A stretch of 64,000 nt of DNA from Himantopus leucocephalus. Lineage: Eukaryota; Chordata; Aves; Charadriiformes; Recurvirostridae. The notes below the pieces were generated by a model. That model ran no database searches, was not told the origin of the DNA, and worked only from the letters and a program-made list of their open reading frames with translations. Below, in pieces: positions 46,976-58,819 of this stretch; the first letter of the stretch is position 1, and every line of letters begins with the position of its first letter. A program made the position numbers and the translations under genes. The stretch spans positions 10,525,309-10,589,308 of the forward strand of contig RSEF01000002.1 of assembly GCA_003993805.1 (NCBI GenBank), in the 5' to 3' direction.

Positions 46976-48195
46976 GCATTGAAATGAGAAGTTTTGTGGT
47001 TTTTTGGTTTTTTTCAGGAATAGGAACCCAAAAGCTTAACTGTGTACATTGAACACAATCAAGCATCTTTCTTTCAGATACCAAAACATAAATATTAAAC
47101 CATGGCTAGTATTCATGCAAATTAAAACACAAGCCTACCAGAATTAAGTATAAGCTTAAATACTGTGGATTTCAATGGGACGGAAGCCCATTTTCAGAAA
47201 TAAGTAATTTCCTTAATTGGGTTTATGATTACAAATACATGTTACAATTTCATGATGTACCAAGCTCAAATTATGTTTGGGAAAGGCACAACTGTCTGAG
47301 TTTCAGTGTATTTGATTTCATAAGTATCAGTTTCACTTGGTGCATGTGGAATATATTCAGCAGGCTGAGAACTTCATCTGATCAATGATGAGCATGCAGT
47401 GAATCCGCAAATCAATCAATGATACCAACAGAAGCCCCTTCTATAATGAGGCTTTATGGAGATTTCTGTTTAGTGATTTATACCTCAATATCAAATTGTG
47501 ACAAAAGTATGGAGTTCAGATCCAGGCTTTAACATATGAAGAACTCAGGGTGGTTCTCATAGCTATGCTTAAGTTTAGAAGAAATGATTGAGTGCATGAC
47601 CCAAATCCATAGAGGCTTTCTGCTTTCAGTGCTCTGAATCATTTGTCCTTCAAGGGTATTAAATTTTATTTGTTAAAGTTTACTAGTGAGAGAATGAAAA
47701 GACCTAATTTATTTCCACGTTTTCAAGCTCATATTTAACTTTTCAGAACAGCATACAATTTCTGAAATGGAATGCATTTCAATTTCAAACATAATTTGCA
47801 CCATAAAAAGATCTATATTGCATTATGCATTTGTTTTCTCATAAACAGGAATGTTAAAAAAGGGACACTCTACAAATGGAATTAGTTTTCTTTCTTTAAA
47901 ATGTCATAAACCGCCCTCACTTTCTCAAAATTTAGTCAATATTGTAGCCTGCAGCTAGGACCAAAAGAAGGACAGAACCGATTTTCTTTTTTCATTTACT
48001 GATCAAATAAATTACTTTTGATCCAAAACAATTTTTGATCGGAACAGCTTTCTTTTTTTTTTTCCCCAAAAAACCAATGTATCCATTTCAGCATATGCTG
48101 AACTCACCAGGGACTGGTGAAATACCTTTCCCAGAAAACCTCTCTCTGTAAGACATCTGTAAGATGCAAATGATATTTTTCCCCAATAATTGTTG
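46976..48195. other. No gene seen
   Basis: Very AT-rich. The 18-bp region at 47167-47184 (GATTTCAATGGGACGGAA) belongs to the loose set of TTCAATGG-type words also seen near 8286 and 12228. Nothing else recognised. Confidence 0.5.
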
Positions 48196-48225
48196 ATAGA
48201 ATCATGGAATCATAGAATCACAGAA
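48196..48225 (-). mobile_element. CR1 octamer tail remnant
   Basis: Three to four tandem octamers of the AGAATCAT type are the complement of the CR1 3' tail. The element body that should follow (the GGTTGGAAGGG block) is missing, so only the tail is present: either an extremely 5'-truncated insertion or an old copy whose body was deleted. Confidence 0.65.
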
Positions 48226-49269
48226 CCTATTTAAGTGCATAAATATACTATATACTATAAAGTTATTTAGATTTAGCCTTACACCTTCCTTATATATATA
48301 GGGGGGAAAAAAGAGATTTCTGCCCCTGGGTGGGAACGTGAGGTTAGATCTTCAGCGTCACTGAAATATTGCCTGTGACCTCTAAACATTTCAGCAGGCA
48401 AAGACTGCAAGTGCTGATCATTCTCCAACACCCTTCACATGTTCTGCTACGAAGGACAGTTAATTTCTCCTGCCAGTGACTGGGAAAAAGGCCTGTGTTG
48501 TCTCAGCACAGTACATCCCTGCATCCCCAGGCTTGACACATGGGTGCTCAGATTGGGTGTCTACTTTTGGGACTTCAGGCACAGCTCTTGTACCTTACTC
48601 TTATTTCTAGGTTTCAAACTGGATGCATTTCATTTCTTTTCGCTACTCCTTTTGGTACAATTTTCCCTTCATAGGAGGCACCAGAACTACAATCACTGAT
48701 ATCAGTAGGACCAGGATTTCATTCACCATCTTTGGCACCAGACAGTTCTACTCATGCTCATTCACCCTAATGTTCACAGGCAAATGGCACTGAACAGAGC
48801 TAATTATCATCTGGAAACCTGCAGTGCAAACTGCCCTCGTTAAATTATTTCAAGTCAAGTTTAGTGCTGGGTGTAATATTTTGTATTATGCTATAGTAGT
48901 ATCTATAACTATTACGTGCAACATGATACCTATAGTTTCATTGCGTTTTGATTTTTTTCAGTTATCTGTCATTACACAGCCATTGAGCATTAGGAATCAA
49001 CAACTGCAGGTTTGCTATATGCTGAATCTGGGAACAGCCAGCAAAAAGTAAAGAAGAACCTGACCTTTTTGCAAGGATGAACCTGATGAATTGCAGTCTT
49101 GCCCTAGATTTGAGGATGGGCAAAGAGTGAGTCACAGAAAATGGACGCTGCCTTGGTCAATGACTTGCCCTTACATGACACCCTGAGGACTGCAAGAATT
49201 CCCGAGTGGTGGATAGTGAAAACAATTACTATGTTTCTCCAGTGCTATTAAAGAGCATCACCAGTTTAA
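48226..49269. other. No gene seen
   Basis: AT-rich with two plus-strand frames of 86 and 75 codons (48439-48699, 48824-49051) that lack recognisable features. Confidence 0.5.
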
Positions 49270-50900
49270 GCATAATGTCCTTAACCAGACAAGGTCATAT
49301 TTCCTATTTCTGCTATCAACCATTTCAAGCTTGTTCCAATGCTTAATTATTCTTAGAATCATAAAATTTTTTCCTGCTAATAAGCTTAAATCTTTCTTAC
49401 AGAAAATTAAGTCCATTCACTCTTACTCTGTTTTCTGACTCACAGCTCTCTGTTTTCTAAGAAGCTCTTCTGCACTGGAGATGCCTTGAAATCCTCCCAT
49501 TTTAAATCAAACTAACTCACCCTTCCAACAGGGCTATTTTTTTTTAATTTTATTTTTTAATTCTTGTTATTCTTGCTTTCCCCTGGATTCTCTTGGATTT
49601 GTGCATATCATTCTTAAAATGTGGCTCAAAGCACAAAAAAGTATATATAGCAGAATAACTATTTCCCACATCCTGCTCATGCTACTCCTATTAATACATC
49701 CCCACATGAAATTCCCTTATATCTTTACAACAGCATCAACAATGCCTATCTAGTTTATGATCCACTCTAACAGCAGGTCCCTACGTGCACTGCTGCTACC
49801 CAGGGAAATATTCCCCATTTTATACGTCTGCATTTGATTTCTTTTCCTTCAGTCCTGTAGTTAGTATTTGTGTTTATTTAACTTCATTTTAATGACTTCA
49901 GGCTATTTGGCAAGCATATCCATGTCACTCTGTATTCTAATCTTGTACTTCAAAGTGTCTGTAACCCATCCCAGCCTGGCATCAATGGGAAATGTTAGAA
50001 GGGTAGATTATCCTCCATCATCCAAGTCACTGAAAATATTGACTACAATAATGCGCGTTGCTAGATGCCTGGGTAAATTCCAGTGAAATGCTCTCCCAGC
50101 TCAACAGCAAACCATCAATAGGTTACTCTACCGCTTTTCAAGCAGCTCTACACCCACTTAAAGATGATAGTACCCTAATGTATTTTCCTCTAGACTGCTT
50201 GGGAAATGTCATTCGGAATGGTGTCGAAAGCCTTACTAAATTCACGATATATCACATCTACCACTTACATTTTATCCACTTGGCAGCTCTTATCCTGTTA
50301 CAGGGATGACACAATTTATACTTGACAAATCCACATGGTCTATTTTTATCTCCTTATTATCCTCTACAGGCTTATTAACGGATAGGTCCTTCTTCATTTG
50401 GGCTATAGGAGTCAGGCTGACTGGCTGACCATTCTCTCAGGCTTCTTTTTCCCTCCTTGTGGTTCATTCCCCAAGTACACACAGGCAATTTTAGTCGGGC
50501 ATCCCTGAACTAAACATGTTTGACTTATCTACGTATTTTGTAGCCTTTTCTCCTCCCCTGCTTTCATGTCGTCACCTATCTCCTAGTTAAAATTAATCAC
50601 TTTAATTATAGGGTCTCAAATTTCTTTCAGAAGAATGAAACAAAAGAACAGTAAAAATTTCAGCCTTTTCTCAGCCATCTTGTTTTGTTTTCTTTCCACA
50701 TTAAGTAATTGGCTTTCATTTATTTTGCCTTCCACATATTCCTAATGTATTTATAGTACCTTTTCTTGTTGCCTTTTAGGTCACTTGCTTGCTGCAAGTT
50801 ATTCTGTGCCTCAGCTCAATTTCCTCTCTTTCCAAATTCTCATGTTATTCCTTCATGTCTGGCTTTCTAAGTTGCCTTTTGAAACAGTCCGACCTCGGAG
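49270..50900 (-). mobile_element. Ancient CR1 LINE with decayed reverse-transcriptase ORF2
   Basis: About 1.6 kb follow, in order, the reverse complement of sauropsid CR1: 3' UTR (49310-49520), ORF2 C-terminal part (49590-50170), reverse-transcriptase core (50180-50450) and a further upstream ORF2 block (50740-50880). On the minus strand the RT motif A region reads VDVIY-RE-FSKAFDTIP at 50261-50201, where active elements normally have LDFSKAFDTVP, so the key Asp is replaced. A second RT signature, QPVSLT (normally RPVSLT), lies at 50430-50411. Frameshifts and stops break the frame, so it is a fossil. The 83-codon plus frame at 50058-50309 is its antisense reading. The boundaries are approximate. 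Confidence 0.88.
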
Positions 50901-51379
50901 AGCTGAACCCTATGTAACTTGTTGCCGACATTAGAAAATATCAGAAAACCATCATGTCACGCACTTTCCCCCACAGCAGGTCTGCTCAATGCACTGCATC
51001 TATGACCACCGAAATGCCCCATCTGCGAACCCGCCCCACCAGACCACACACATCCACTGTGAAGAAGGTTCAACTCGTTTAAAAATCTGGTCCAAAATGC
51101 ATGTAATTTTTTTTTCCCCAGTGTGCCCACTTGTGCAATCGCCAAGTCTTTCGTAAGTCAAAAACCACGATGAGCCAAAGCCACAAGGAAAACACTAAAT
51201 GAGCTATCATTTGTGGCTTTTACATACCATTCTTTATTTCAATAATGCAATTTAAAATTATCGCGGTGAACACACATAAATGTCAAGTATAATAGCATTT
51301 AGTGGAGAAATAAAACAGAAACGGGCAATCTAATTCTTAGGCTACGCAGTGAATTCCTGTCCTACCTTTTTTCTATTCT
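50901..51379. other. No gene seen
   Basis: Begins where CR1 similarity fades. CpGs are somewhat frequent around 50990-51160. A 62-codon minus frame (50957-51145) has no recognisable features. Confidence 0.45.
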
Positions 51380-51560
51380 GCTTATATAGCTGTTGCGAAC
51401 GGCTGTCTGTCAATACGTGTATTATTGTCAACCTATTTGTCCTTTCGATCAAACCGACAGCAATTTAGCCTGATTGCTATGCAGCTGGAGTAATTTGGGC
51501 CCTGCTCTCCCAGACGCTTTCGTGGCAGCTGCATTTCCACAGCTTACTGCAGCACACCTG
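51380..51560. promoter_or_regulatory. Candidate conserved non-coding element (unproven)
   Basis: Seven CpGs survive in about 170 bp of otherwise AT-rich DNA (near 51396, 51400, 51416, 51447, 51455, 51514, 51521). The segment is non-repetitive and carries TGTCAA/ATTGTC (TALE and SOX-type) words plus TAATTTG. It looks like a developmental enhancer core, but only cross-species alignment or chromatin data could show that. Confidence 0.25.
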
Positions 51561-52681
51561 CAGAAGGACTGCAATCCAATGGCTGCAGTGCTAAAAAATA
51601 CCATATTTTGACCATATTTACTGCTGAAGTGGAGCAGCTTATTTACAAGGGAATTGGGATTGGGCATTCATGGAAAGTTGGGATGTTACCTGATAGAAAA
51701 AGATGAGTGTTGCTATTTCAAATGCAAAGAAATCATTCCGACCGCTTAACGTGGTGTGGTTTTTAACTGTATCACACCCACACACTACAACCAAAACCCC
51801 CAGCCTGAAACAGAAATTGGAATTCAAAACTCCCTCCAAGCATCTGTATGCTTCACTGCACCTGCACTTCTCCATCAGAGCCAGAGTCAGAAAGTGTTTG
51901 ATTGCAAGGGGAAATCCTGTGCTTGTGTGTTATTTCCCACCCTTTGGTATCACAGCAATAGCACCGAGAAGCACTGTGAGTCAGTGCCTAATTTACCACC
52001 CACCACTTCATGTAAGCTGTGCCCTCCGATTGCTTTCAAGGGTAGGTATTTGCTTTTTAGCTGGGCTCTCGAACAACCTGGTGGGGTCAATCAAAGGCAC
52101 TGGCATCTTGCAAGGGGAAGGCCATCTTCTCCCTTTAAAATTCCTCCTGGGTTCCGTTAGTTTTGAACAATAATAAAAATTAACCACATAACTTGGACCT
52201 TCACTCACAAGAAGGGAGATGGAAGCCTTTTCGCTGAGAAGTCCGGGGGAGCAGCACGAAGAGGTAAAAGAGGGTTCCCAGAGATTACACACAACCACCG
52301 GTTTCACAGGAATAACTCACTGACTGATAATTCATTCACTGTGAAATCAAAGGCTTTGTTTTCAATAAACATCCTTGCCCGATACAAAACAAAAGAGGAA
52401 CCTGAAAATGGCTCAAAGGAACAGTTTGTAAAACCTGTAAACACCAAGAATTGGTTTATTCCATGTACCAGTAACACTGCAAGAAATGATGGCCTGACTT
52501 CAGTGCTCTTTACCTTGTTCAGCCAATTCACGTATCACTATACTTTTAAGACTGCTTCTCCTTCATGGGGTTTTACTCTGCCCAGCGATAAATCCCCAAA
52601 CGCAGTAAAGGTAGAGGAAGAAACAGTTCAAGGAGGAAATAACTGAGTTTGATTTTCCAAGGCAAACAGTCCTAGGTAACA

Positions 52682-52684
<3 letters not shown>
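51561..52684. other. No identifiable gene; dense overlapping open frames
   Basis: Frames of 156 and 134 codons on the plus strand (51703-52173, 51756-52160) and 99 codons on the minus strand (52008-52307) overlap in conflicting frames; no more than one could be real. None has a recognisable domain. A 101-codon plus frame (52341-52646) ends 38 bp before a poly(A) run, which prompted but did not support a retrocopy hypothesis. Confidence 0.4.

Positions 52685-52714
<30 letters not shown>
52685..52714. repeat. Poly(A) run of at least 30 at a contig end
   Basis: Thirty consecutive A run directly into the 970-N gap, so the true length is unknown. The homopolymer probably caused the assembly break. 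It could be a simple homopolymer or the tail of a retroposed sequence on the plus strand. Confidence 0.9.
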
Positions 52715-53684
52715 NNNNNNNNNNNNNNNNNNNNNNNNNNNNNNNNNNNNNNNNNNNNNNNNNNNNNNNNNNNNNNNNNNNNNNNNNNNNNNNNNNNNNN
52801 NNNNNNNNNNNNNNNNNNNNNNNNNNNNNNNNNNNNNNNNNNNNNNNNNNNNNNNNNNNNNNNNNNNNNNNNNNNNNNNNNNNNNNNNNNNNNNNNNNNN
52901 NNNNNNNNNNNNNNNNNNNNNNNNNNNNNNNNNNNNNNNNNNNNNNNNNNNNNNNNNNNNNNNNNNNNNNNNNNNNNNNNNNNNNNNNNNNNNNNNNNNN
53001 NNNNNNNNNNNNNNNNNNNNNNNNNNNNNNNNNNNNNNNNNNNNNNNNNNNNNNNNNNNNNNNNNNNNNNNNNNNNNNNNNNNNNNNNNNNNNNNNNNNN
53101 NNNNNNNNNNNNNNNNNNNNNNNNNNNNNNNNNNNNNNNNNNNNNNNNNNNNNNNNNNNNNNNNNNNNNNNNNNNNNNNNNNNNNNNNNNNNNNNNNNNN
53201 NNNNNNNNNNNNNNNNNNNNNNNNNNNNNNNNNNNNNNNNNNNNNNNNNNNNNNNNNNNNNNNNNNNNNNNNNNNNNNNNNNNNNNNNNNNNNNNNNNNN
53301 NNNNNNNNNNNNNNNNNNNNNNNNNNNNNNNNNNNNNNNNNNNNNNNNNNNNNNNNNNNNNNNNNNNNNNNNNNNNNNNNNNNNNNNNNNNNNNNNNNNN
53401 NNNNNNNNNNNNNNNNNNNNNNNNNNNNNNNNNNNNNNNNNNNNNNNNNNNNNNNNNNNNNNNNNNNNNNNNNNNNNNNNNNNNNNNNNNNNNNNNNNNN
53501 NNNNNNNNNNNNNNNNNNNNNNNNNNNNNNNNNNNNNNNNNNNNNNNNNNNNNNNNNNNNNNNNNNNNNNNNNNNNNNNNNNNNNNNNNNNNNNNNNNNN
53601 NNNNNNNNNNNNNNNNNNNNNNNNNNNNNNNNNNNNNNNNNNNNNNNNNNNNNNNNNNNNNNNNNNNNNNNNNNNNNNNNNNNN
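52715..53684. other. Assembly gap, 970 N
   Basis: A sized gap starting at the poly(A) run. The two long minus-strand open frames that cross it consist almost entirely of unknown residues and are artefacts. Confidence 0.98.
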
Positions 53685-56600
53685 TCTTCATGAAATGCCA
53701 CGTTTCTTTAAACCAAAAGACACCAGAATTACAAGCTGATAATTTTAAGGGGGAGAAATAATTTGAGACTAGTTTCCATAACAGAATACAGGAAACACAT
53801 CTGTATATACAGCAAGCACTTTTCTTCCGTCCTGCATTTGCCCCTTTGCACAGTGAGTTTCACGAGAAGGGGACTCCTCTTTTTCCCCAGAACATTTTTG
53901 GAAAGCATGAATAATATGGATCAATATTCATAAAGACTTTATCTCTAAATATTTCTACACATCATGTTTGTTTTCCTGCCTGCTACAGATGGATAATTTT
54001 CAGTCTGTTTTTTACAGCTCTTTCATCCTTCCTCTTGCCCACTGACTTAGTCCCTACCTGCATTTCTACCATGTCTGTATTTCTTTATTGCTTTCATTCT
54101 TGAGGTATAACCATTAAAACTGAGCTCTTTGTATTCCTCACCATCTTAGAATCACACAGAAAGCAGCAGAAGCTGTAAAAGTTTAATTGGGAGTTTCAAC
54201 AGAGCTGTTTGAAAATTTTTAAACATTCTTTTTCTGAGAAAATTCTAATACATTGTCACTCCACACTTCACATGTTGACATACAACCTCCAGTGACATCT
54301 GCTCAAGGGAAGGCTTAGGAATAAATTTCTGTTTTAAGAAGAATGAAAAACCTGGTGGCAAGGACAATCCTCCAGGTCATGGCTTGACTCTCAGTAGCAA
54401 TCTGACCGTAACCTAATTTCCCACGGTGGGAACTTCACTGCCCAGTCTGATGGGATGACCCACCGAGGCTGATCCTGACAGAGAGGACTACATTATATGA
54501 CCTTTGACAACAGAAGGCAACGTTTAGACTTACAGACATTGAAAACCACGCAACTGTAAGATGAGCTCAATGTGATGCCCTCTCCAGAAGGCTTCGTCTT
54601 GTACCTTCTCATGGGTGAAGCAATAAACATTTCATGAAGAACATGACAGATGAGCTGAGGGCCACCTGTGAACATGCCTTTGGGTGGATTGTAACACACT
54701 GGTCATGAACTAGTATGTCCTATAATTTAAGGCAGTTATTTGGCTCCAGTTCTCTGGTATTTGACTGTCTCACCATTTGCAACATACTTATTCTCTCCAT
54801 GATGGAAGGAACTGATATTTACCCTTTCAAGGGTGGAAACCAAGGCATCGACAAACTAAGTGCATAGACCAACTCCCTGTAAAAACACTGATATTGAGCA
54901 CAAGGACTAGTCTACTCATAACAGATGTGACTAGTACTTGCCTAGCCTCCAGGAATACCTTTCCTCATTTGCACACAGGAGAGGCATTTGAGCTGTAAGC
55001 GCCTTCTTACAGGAAAGACTCCTTAGCAGACCATTCCTCCAAGGCTTGGCACTTGTTCCCTCTCCCTGTCCATCTCAGCTGGATGCCCTTCCAGCAGGCA
55101 CCCTGGAAAAGCCTTTAATATGCACAATTGTTGGAAAGGAAACAGAAATCTCAGAGAAGAAAAGACATGCAAGGGAGTAATGATTTTGTGTAGCTTTGAT
55201 TTATTGACCAGTTGAGGATATGTGTGTATGGTTATTTAATGCCACTGGCTGGCTGAGCAAATTTGTTACCTAATTCTGAGTGCTTAAAGCTGCTGAATGG
55301 TCATTATGTTGCTGTAGGCTTAATTAACCGGTGGGTGGTCTATAGGTTTTAATATGGACAGAAGCTTTTTTGGTTTTTAAGAGGAAAATGTTTTATTTAT
55401 TTATTTATGGGTTTTTTGCATCCTGCCTCAGTATTGGCTATAAAACATGTCAGAACACACACTGAAATCCTCCTGTCATGGTCTTTTTTGTTAATGGTCT
55501 TTTTATTTTCTTACACTATTCAGAAACATTCCATCTAATGCCCTAACCAGGCATACTTAAAAAAAATGTAATTTTGAATGCATTTATGCCATTACAGCCT
55601 TTTACATTTATATTTAGTTGGTGTCTTTCAAGATTTGCACTGTAATGATTTGATGGTGGAGTTTTATTCTAGCCAACAGACACTGCTCCGGATAGGTCCT
55701 AGGGCATATTCAGTACGAGTGAGGTGACGAGCTCGATGAGTTGACAGCTCTCTTTGATTTCCAATTTTCATGTTTCTATTTAAGTGTGTGACTCAAACCT
55801 GTAATATTTCCACAATGACCCATGTCCCTGTGACATTTAAGGGACAGTCACTAAGACTGCAGGTGCTTTGTGATTTATGTCAGAACAAATGGAGCTATTC
55901 AATTTATCCTACATCCAGGACTTCGTTACATAAATCCTGAACTAATCTCCTCTTTGTCAGAAATTAGACCCAGAACTACCTACCTGGAGAACATTTGGCT
56001 TTGCGGCAGTGGAAACCAGCTACTTGGAAGAAATCTTTTAGCTGCTAATCTACGTGGAAGGTCCTAGGAAACAGCTCAAGGAACCTTTCTCCCTCAAAAA
56101 GGCAGGCACAAATATGTCTGATGCAGTGTCCTTGCAGGTGATGACCACTGGTCCCGTTTCTCAGAAACATCACTAGCTGACTCACAGTAGCTATAAGGAA
56201 GGCTCATGGCATACGGATACACCTGTGCTCTGTTCATCAGAAACACTGGCTTTTTGTAATCCAGGGACTTCTCTTATCACAAACCCGATGGTGATAAGAT
56301 CACACTGTTAATGTACAGGGGTGCTCTAAAATCCAGCTGCACGTCATCACTACAGTGCTCAGGACAGCATAGTGCCTCCTCTTCAACTCTCCCCAAAGGA
56401 TATCCAACATGAGAGCAGAAAGCAAAGGGACCGTCACCATCTTTCCCAAGGCTGGCCTCAAGGACAGCGGGGATGACCAGGACATGCACACCAGAGCCAC
56501 AGCACCAAGATGTGAGAATCCCAGTTTCTCCATGAAATTAATCTCTTCACAAGCATCTCTGGACTGGCTCCACACCAGTACTCATTGCTGGGCTTTGCTT

Positions 56601-56999
56601 CAGTGGGTCTCAGTTCAATATGTGGCCCCTAATTGACTAAATGACTGCTGAAGTCTCATAAAAATATTTGAGAAAATACCAGTCCTTTTTATACAGTGTC
56701 ACTTCATTTATTATTCTGTACCATTTAGTATTATGTATTTACCACCACTGCATTCAGTGGCAATTACTTTGCTACTGTAGACATTTTCTATTACCTGCTT
56801 TCAGTGTAAGCCGCTCTTAACAGCACAAAAGGTGCCAATGAATCTGAGTACCCACCCATATGAGATTTCTTGGAAAGCACTGAAGTGGTTAATTTATACA
56901 GCTCTGGTAAGAATCAAAGTGCTTTACAACAAGAACATCATACAAACTCTCCTAAATGTAGGTATTTAATTGAGTCTTGCAAATTCTACTTGCCCACTC
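53685..56999. other. No gene seen across about 3.3 kb
   Basis: Unique sequence. A small (TTTA)n tract lies at about 55394-55410, and a 14-bp inverted repeat (ACCCTT-TC-AAGGGT) at 54821-54834. Frames near 56277-56636 overlap on both strands and show no domain. Confidence 0.5.
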
Positions 57000-57140
57000 A
57001 GCTGGGACGAGTAATTATTTTTGATGGACGAGTAAAATGTCATTAGTATTTCCATCCTGCTAAAGCTGGAAGATTAGTCTTTGTGGCTGAGCTGATAAAT
57101 TTCCATGACACTTTAAGGCTGAATGAATAAATAGATGTAG
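57000..57140. promoter_or_regulatory. Candidate conserved non-coding element (unproven)
   Basis: An AT-rich unique segment with a repeated GGACGAGTAA word (57005-57014 and 57026-57035) and TAATTATTTTTGATGG, GATAAATTTCC and TGAATGAATAAATAGATG homeodomain/GATA-type words. It has no coding frame. The inference rests on composition only. Confidence 0.18.
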
Positions 57141-58757
57141 CTCTACTTTTAAAACTACACACAAAGTGTGTCCTGGTGGGTACAGCCACAACCCTTACTC
57201 AGCCAGGGAGCCTCTTCCATAGGCAACAGACATGAATCCTACGGAAACACAGACACCTGCCCAGCTCGAGGTCTTGCTTGGTCTCTGCTCTTTAATAAGG
57301 AGCAGACATTATCTGAAATGCTACATAAGCATCTAATAGATGAATAACGTACCATGAGTGCATACACCAGGATGGTATTTGCTGTGTACCTAAAACTCCT
57401 GTTTACCTCATTCCCATATGAGCCTTGATGACATGAATCACTCCTCCTTAAGCCGCCTATCTGGTATACGTTATCTCCTGAAACGCCTCTCAAATCATTC
57501 CTACTTTTTTTTCTGAGTTCAGGCTCCAGGCACCCAACAACACCCAGCTGAATCCCTGCACACAGTGGATGCGGGATACAGCTGGGCCATGTGCTGCAGA
57601 GTCTGCGCAAGGCTGATGGAGGCCACAAAGCCTTTCCCGAGAAGAACAGGCAGGAGAGGTCATTGGCGAGGAGCTGATTGCAGAAGAAAAATTTGAAGAT
57701 TGCATTAGTCTTCACAACTCTTTAAGAAAAAGTCTCTTCAAAGGAAACCTTTGGCTTGAGAAACGGTAATAAGCACCAGTTCCCACGATTACCCTGAGAC
57801 TTGAAAGGGAAGGGATGTCACAGCAGGGACAGCAGGAAATAGCTGGGAGAACTGACATTAGGGTGTCCCTGCCCTCGCTGAGACACATCATCCTGCAGCC
57901 TCCCACCATGCAGGGCTCTGCTTTGAGCCTCCACCATTTCCATGAGCACCCACGCGCATGCAAGAAAGCTTCACATAAATCACACAATCACATCTGTGCC
58001 TTGTGCATCAGAGGTCACATCGCAATCCTTCGCTAAGGCAAAGGTGTACGCTGGCAAAGGCTGTTTGCACAGCACGGTGAGATGAGAGAGTTAACACCTT
58101 TCCCCCCACACTGACTTTCCGACCCCTCCTGCTGACGTACCTACACCAACAGGTCCACGTGCCTCCTGTAAGGACTCAGCATACCCTCGGCATGTGGAAA
58201 GTTCAGCCGGCTACCTTGGCAAAAAGCTCCTGCTGCATTTTAAGCTGCATCTTATGCTAGAGGGCTCTTCCAGGAGACCTTCGTTATAAAGCCCGTATAG
58301 TTCGGATGTGCTCCGAGATGCCAGAGAAAACAATGTCCTTTCATGCACTCTGTGTTTCTCTGGCCTTCTTTGGTAATAAGGACTCAGGAAATGGCTGCCA
58401 GGTTTCTCATACCCTGATTAACAAGTGGATGTTGTGACAATTGTTTAATTGCTAAATAAACGTGCAGTCTGAAAGTAACTGGAGACCCAGAAGGACACAA
58501 CATGTGCAACACGTTTCTCAGGTGCACCAAAAAATGGCAAGAAAATCTTCCTAGCAAAAAGCCTGATCAGGATATGACAGAAAAATGCAGATATATTAAA
58601 CAGAGTTTTTAAATTGTTTTTACTGACATTAATAGAGACAGTAGAGTGTGTGTCAGAAAAGATTATTTGAAAAGCATTTAAAATATAAATTGTAAACCTC
58701 TTTATTTGGTGAGAAATTTAACAGTAATTTTTAGCAACTCTAACTCCTGTCTACAGC
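57141..58757. other. No gene seen
   Basis: The 158-codon minus frame at 57239-57715 overlaps two shorter minus frames and has no recognisable domain. GC content is slightly raised around 57800-58300 without a repeat match. Confidence 0.5.
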
Positions 58758-58819
58758 AAAAATAAAATAAAATAAAATAAAATAAAATAAAATAAAATAA
58801 AATAAAATAAAATAAAAAT
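58758..58819. repeat. (AAAAT)n microsatellite, about 12 units
   Basis: Near-perfect pentanucleotide array of 62 bp, likely polymorphic. No poly(A) element body was found next to it. Confidence 0.97.

Noticed and set aside
50058..50309. 83-codon plus-strand frame
   Set aside because: It is antisense to the fossil CR1 reverse-transcriptase region.
51703..52173. 156-codon plus-strand frame
   Set aside because: It overlaps a 134-codon frame on the same strand and antisense frames, with no domain, conserved motif or clear splice sites.
52341..52714. Possible processed retrocopy (101-codon frame followed by poly(A))
   Set aside because: The protein is unrecognisable, no target-site duplication or poly(A) signal is visible, and the poly(A) runs into a gap.
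52628..53701. Minus-strand open frames of 357 and 339 codons
   Set aside because: They run through the 970-N gap and consist almost entirely of unknown residues plus poly-Phe from the poly(A) run.
57239..57715. 158-codon minus-strand frame
   Set aside because: No recognisable domain; it overlaps other frames in the same interval and its composition looks random.
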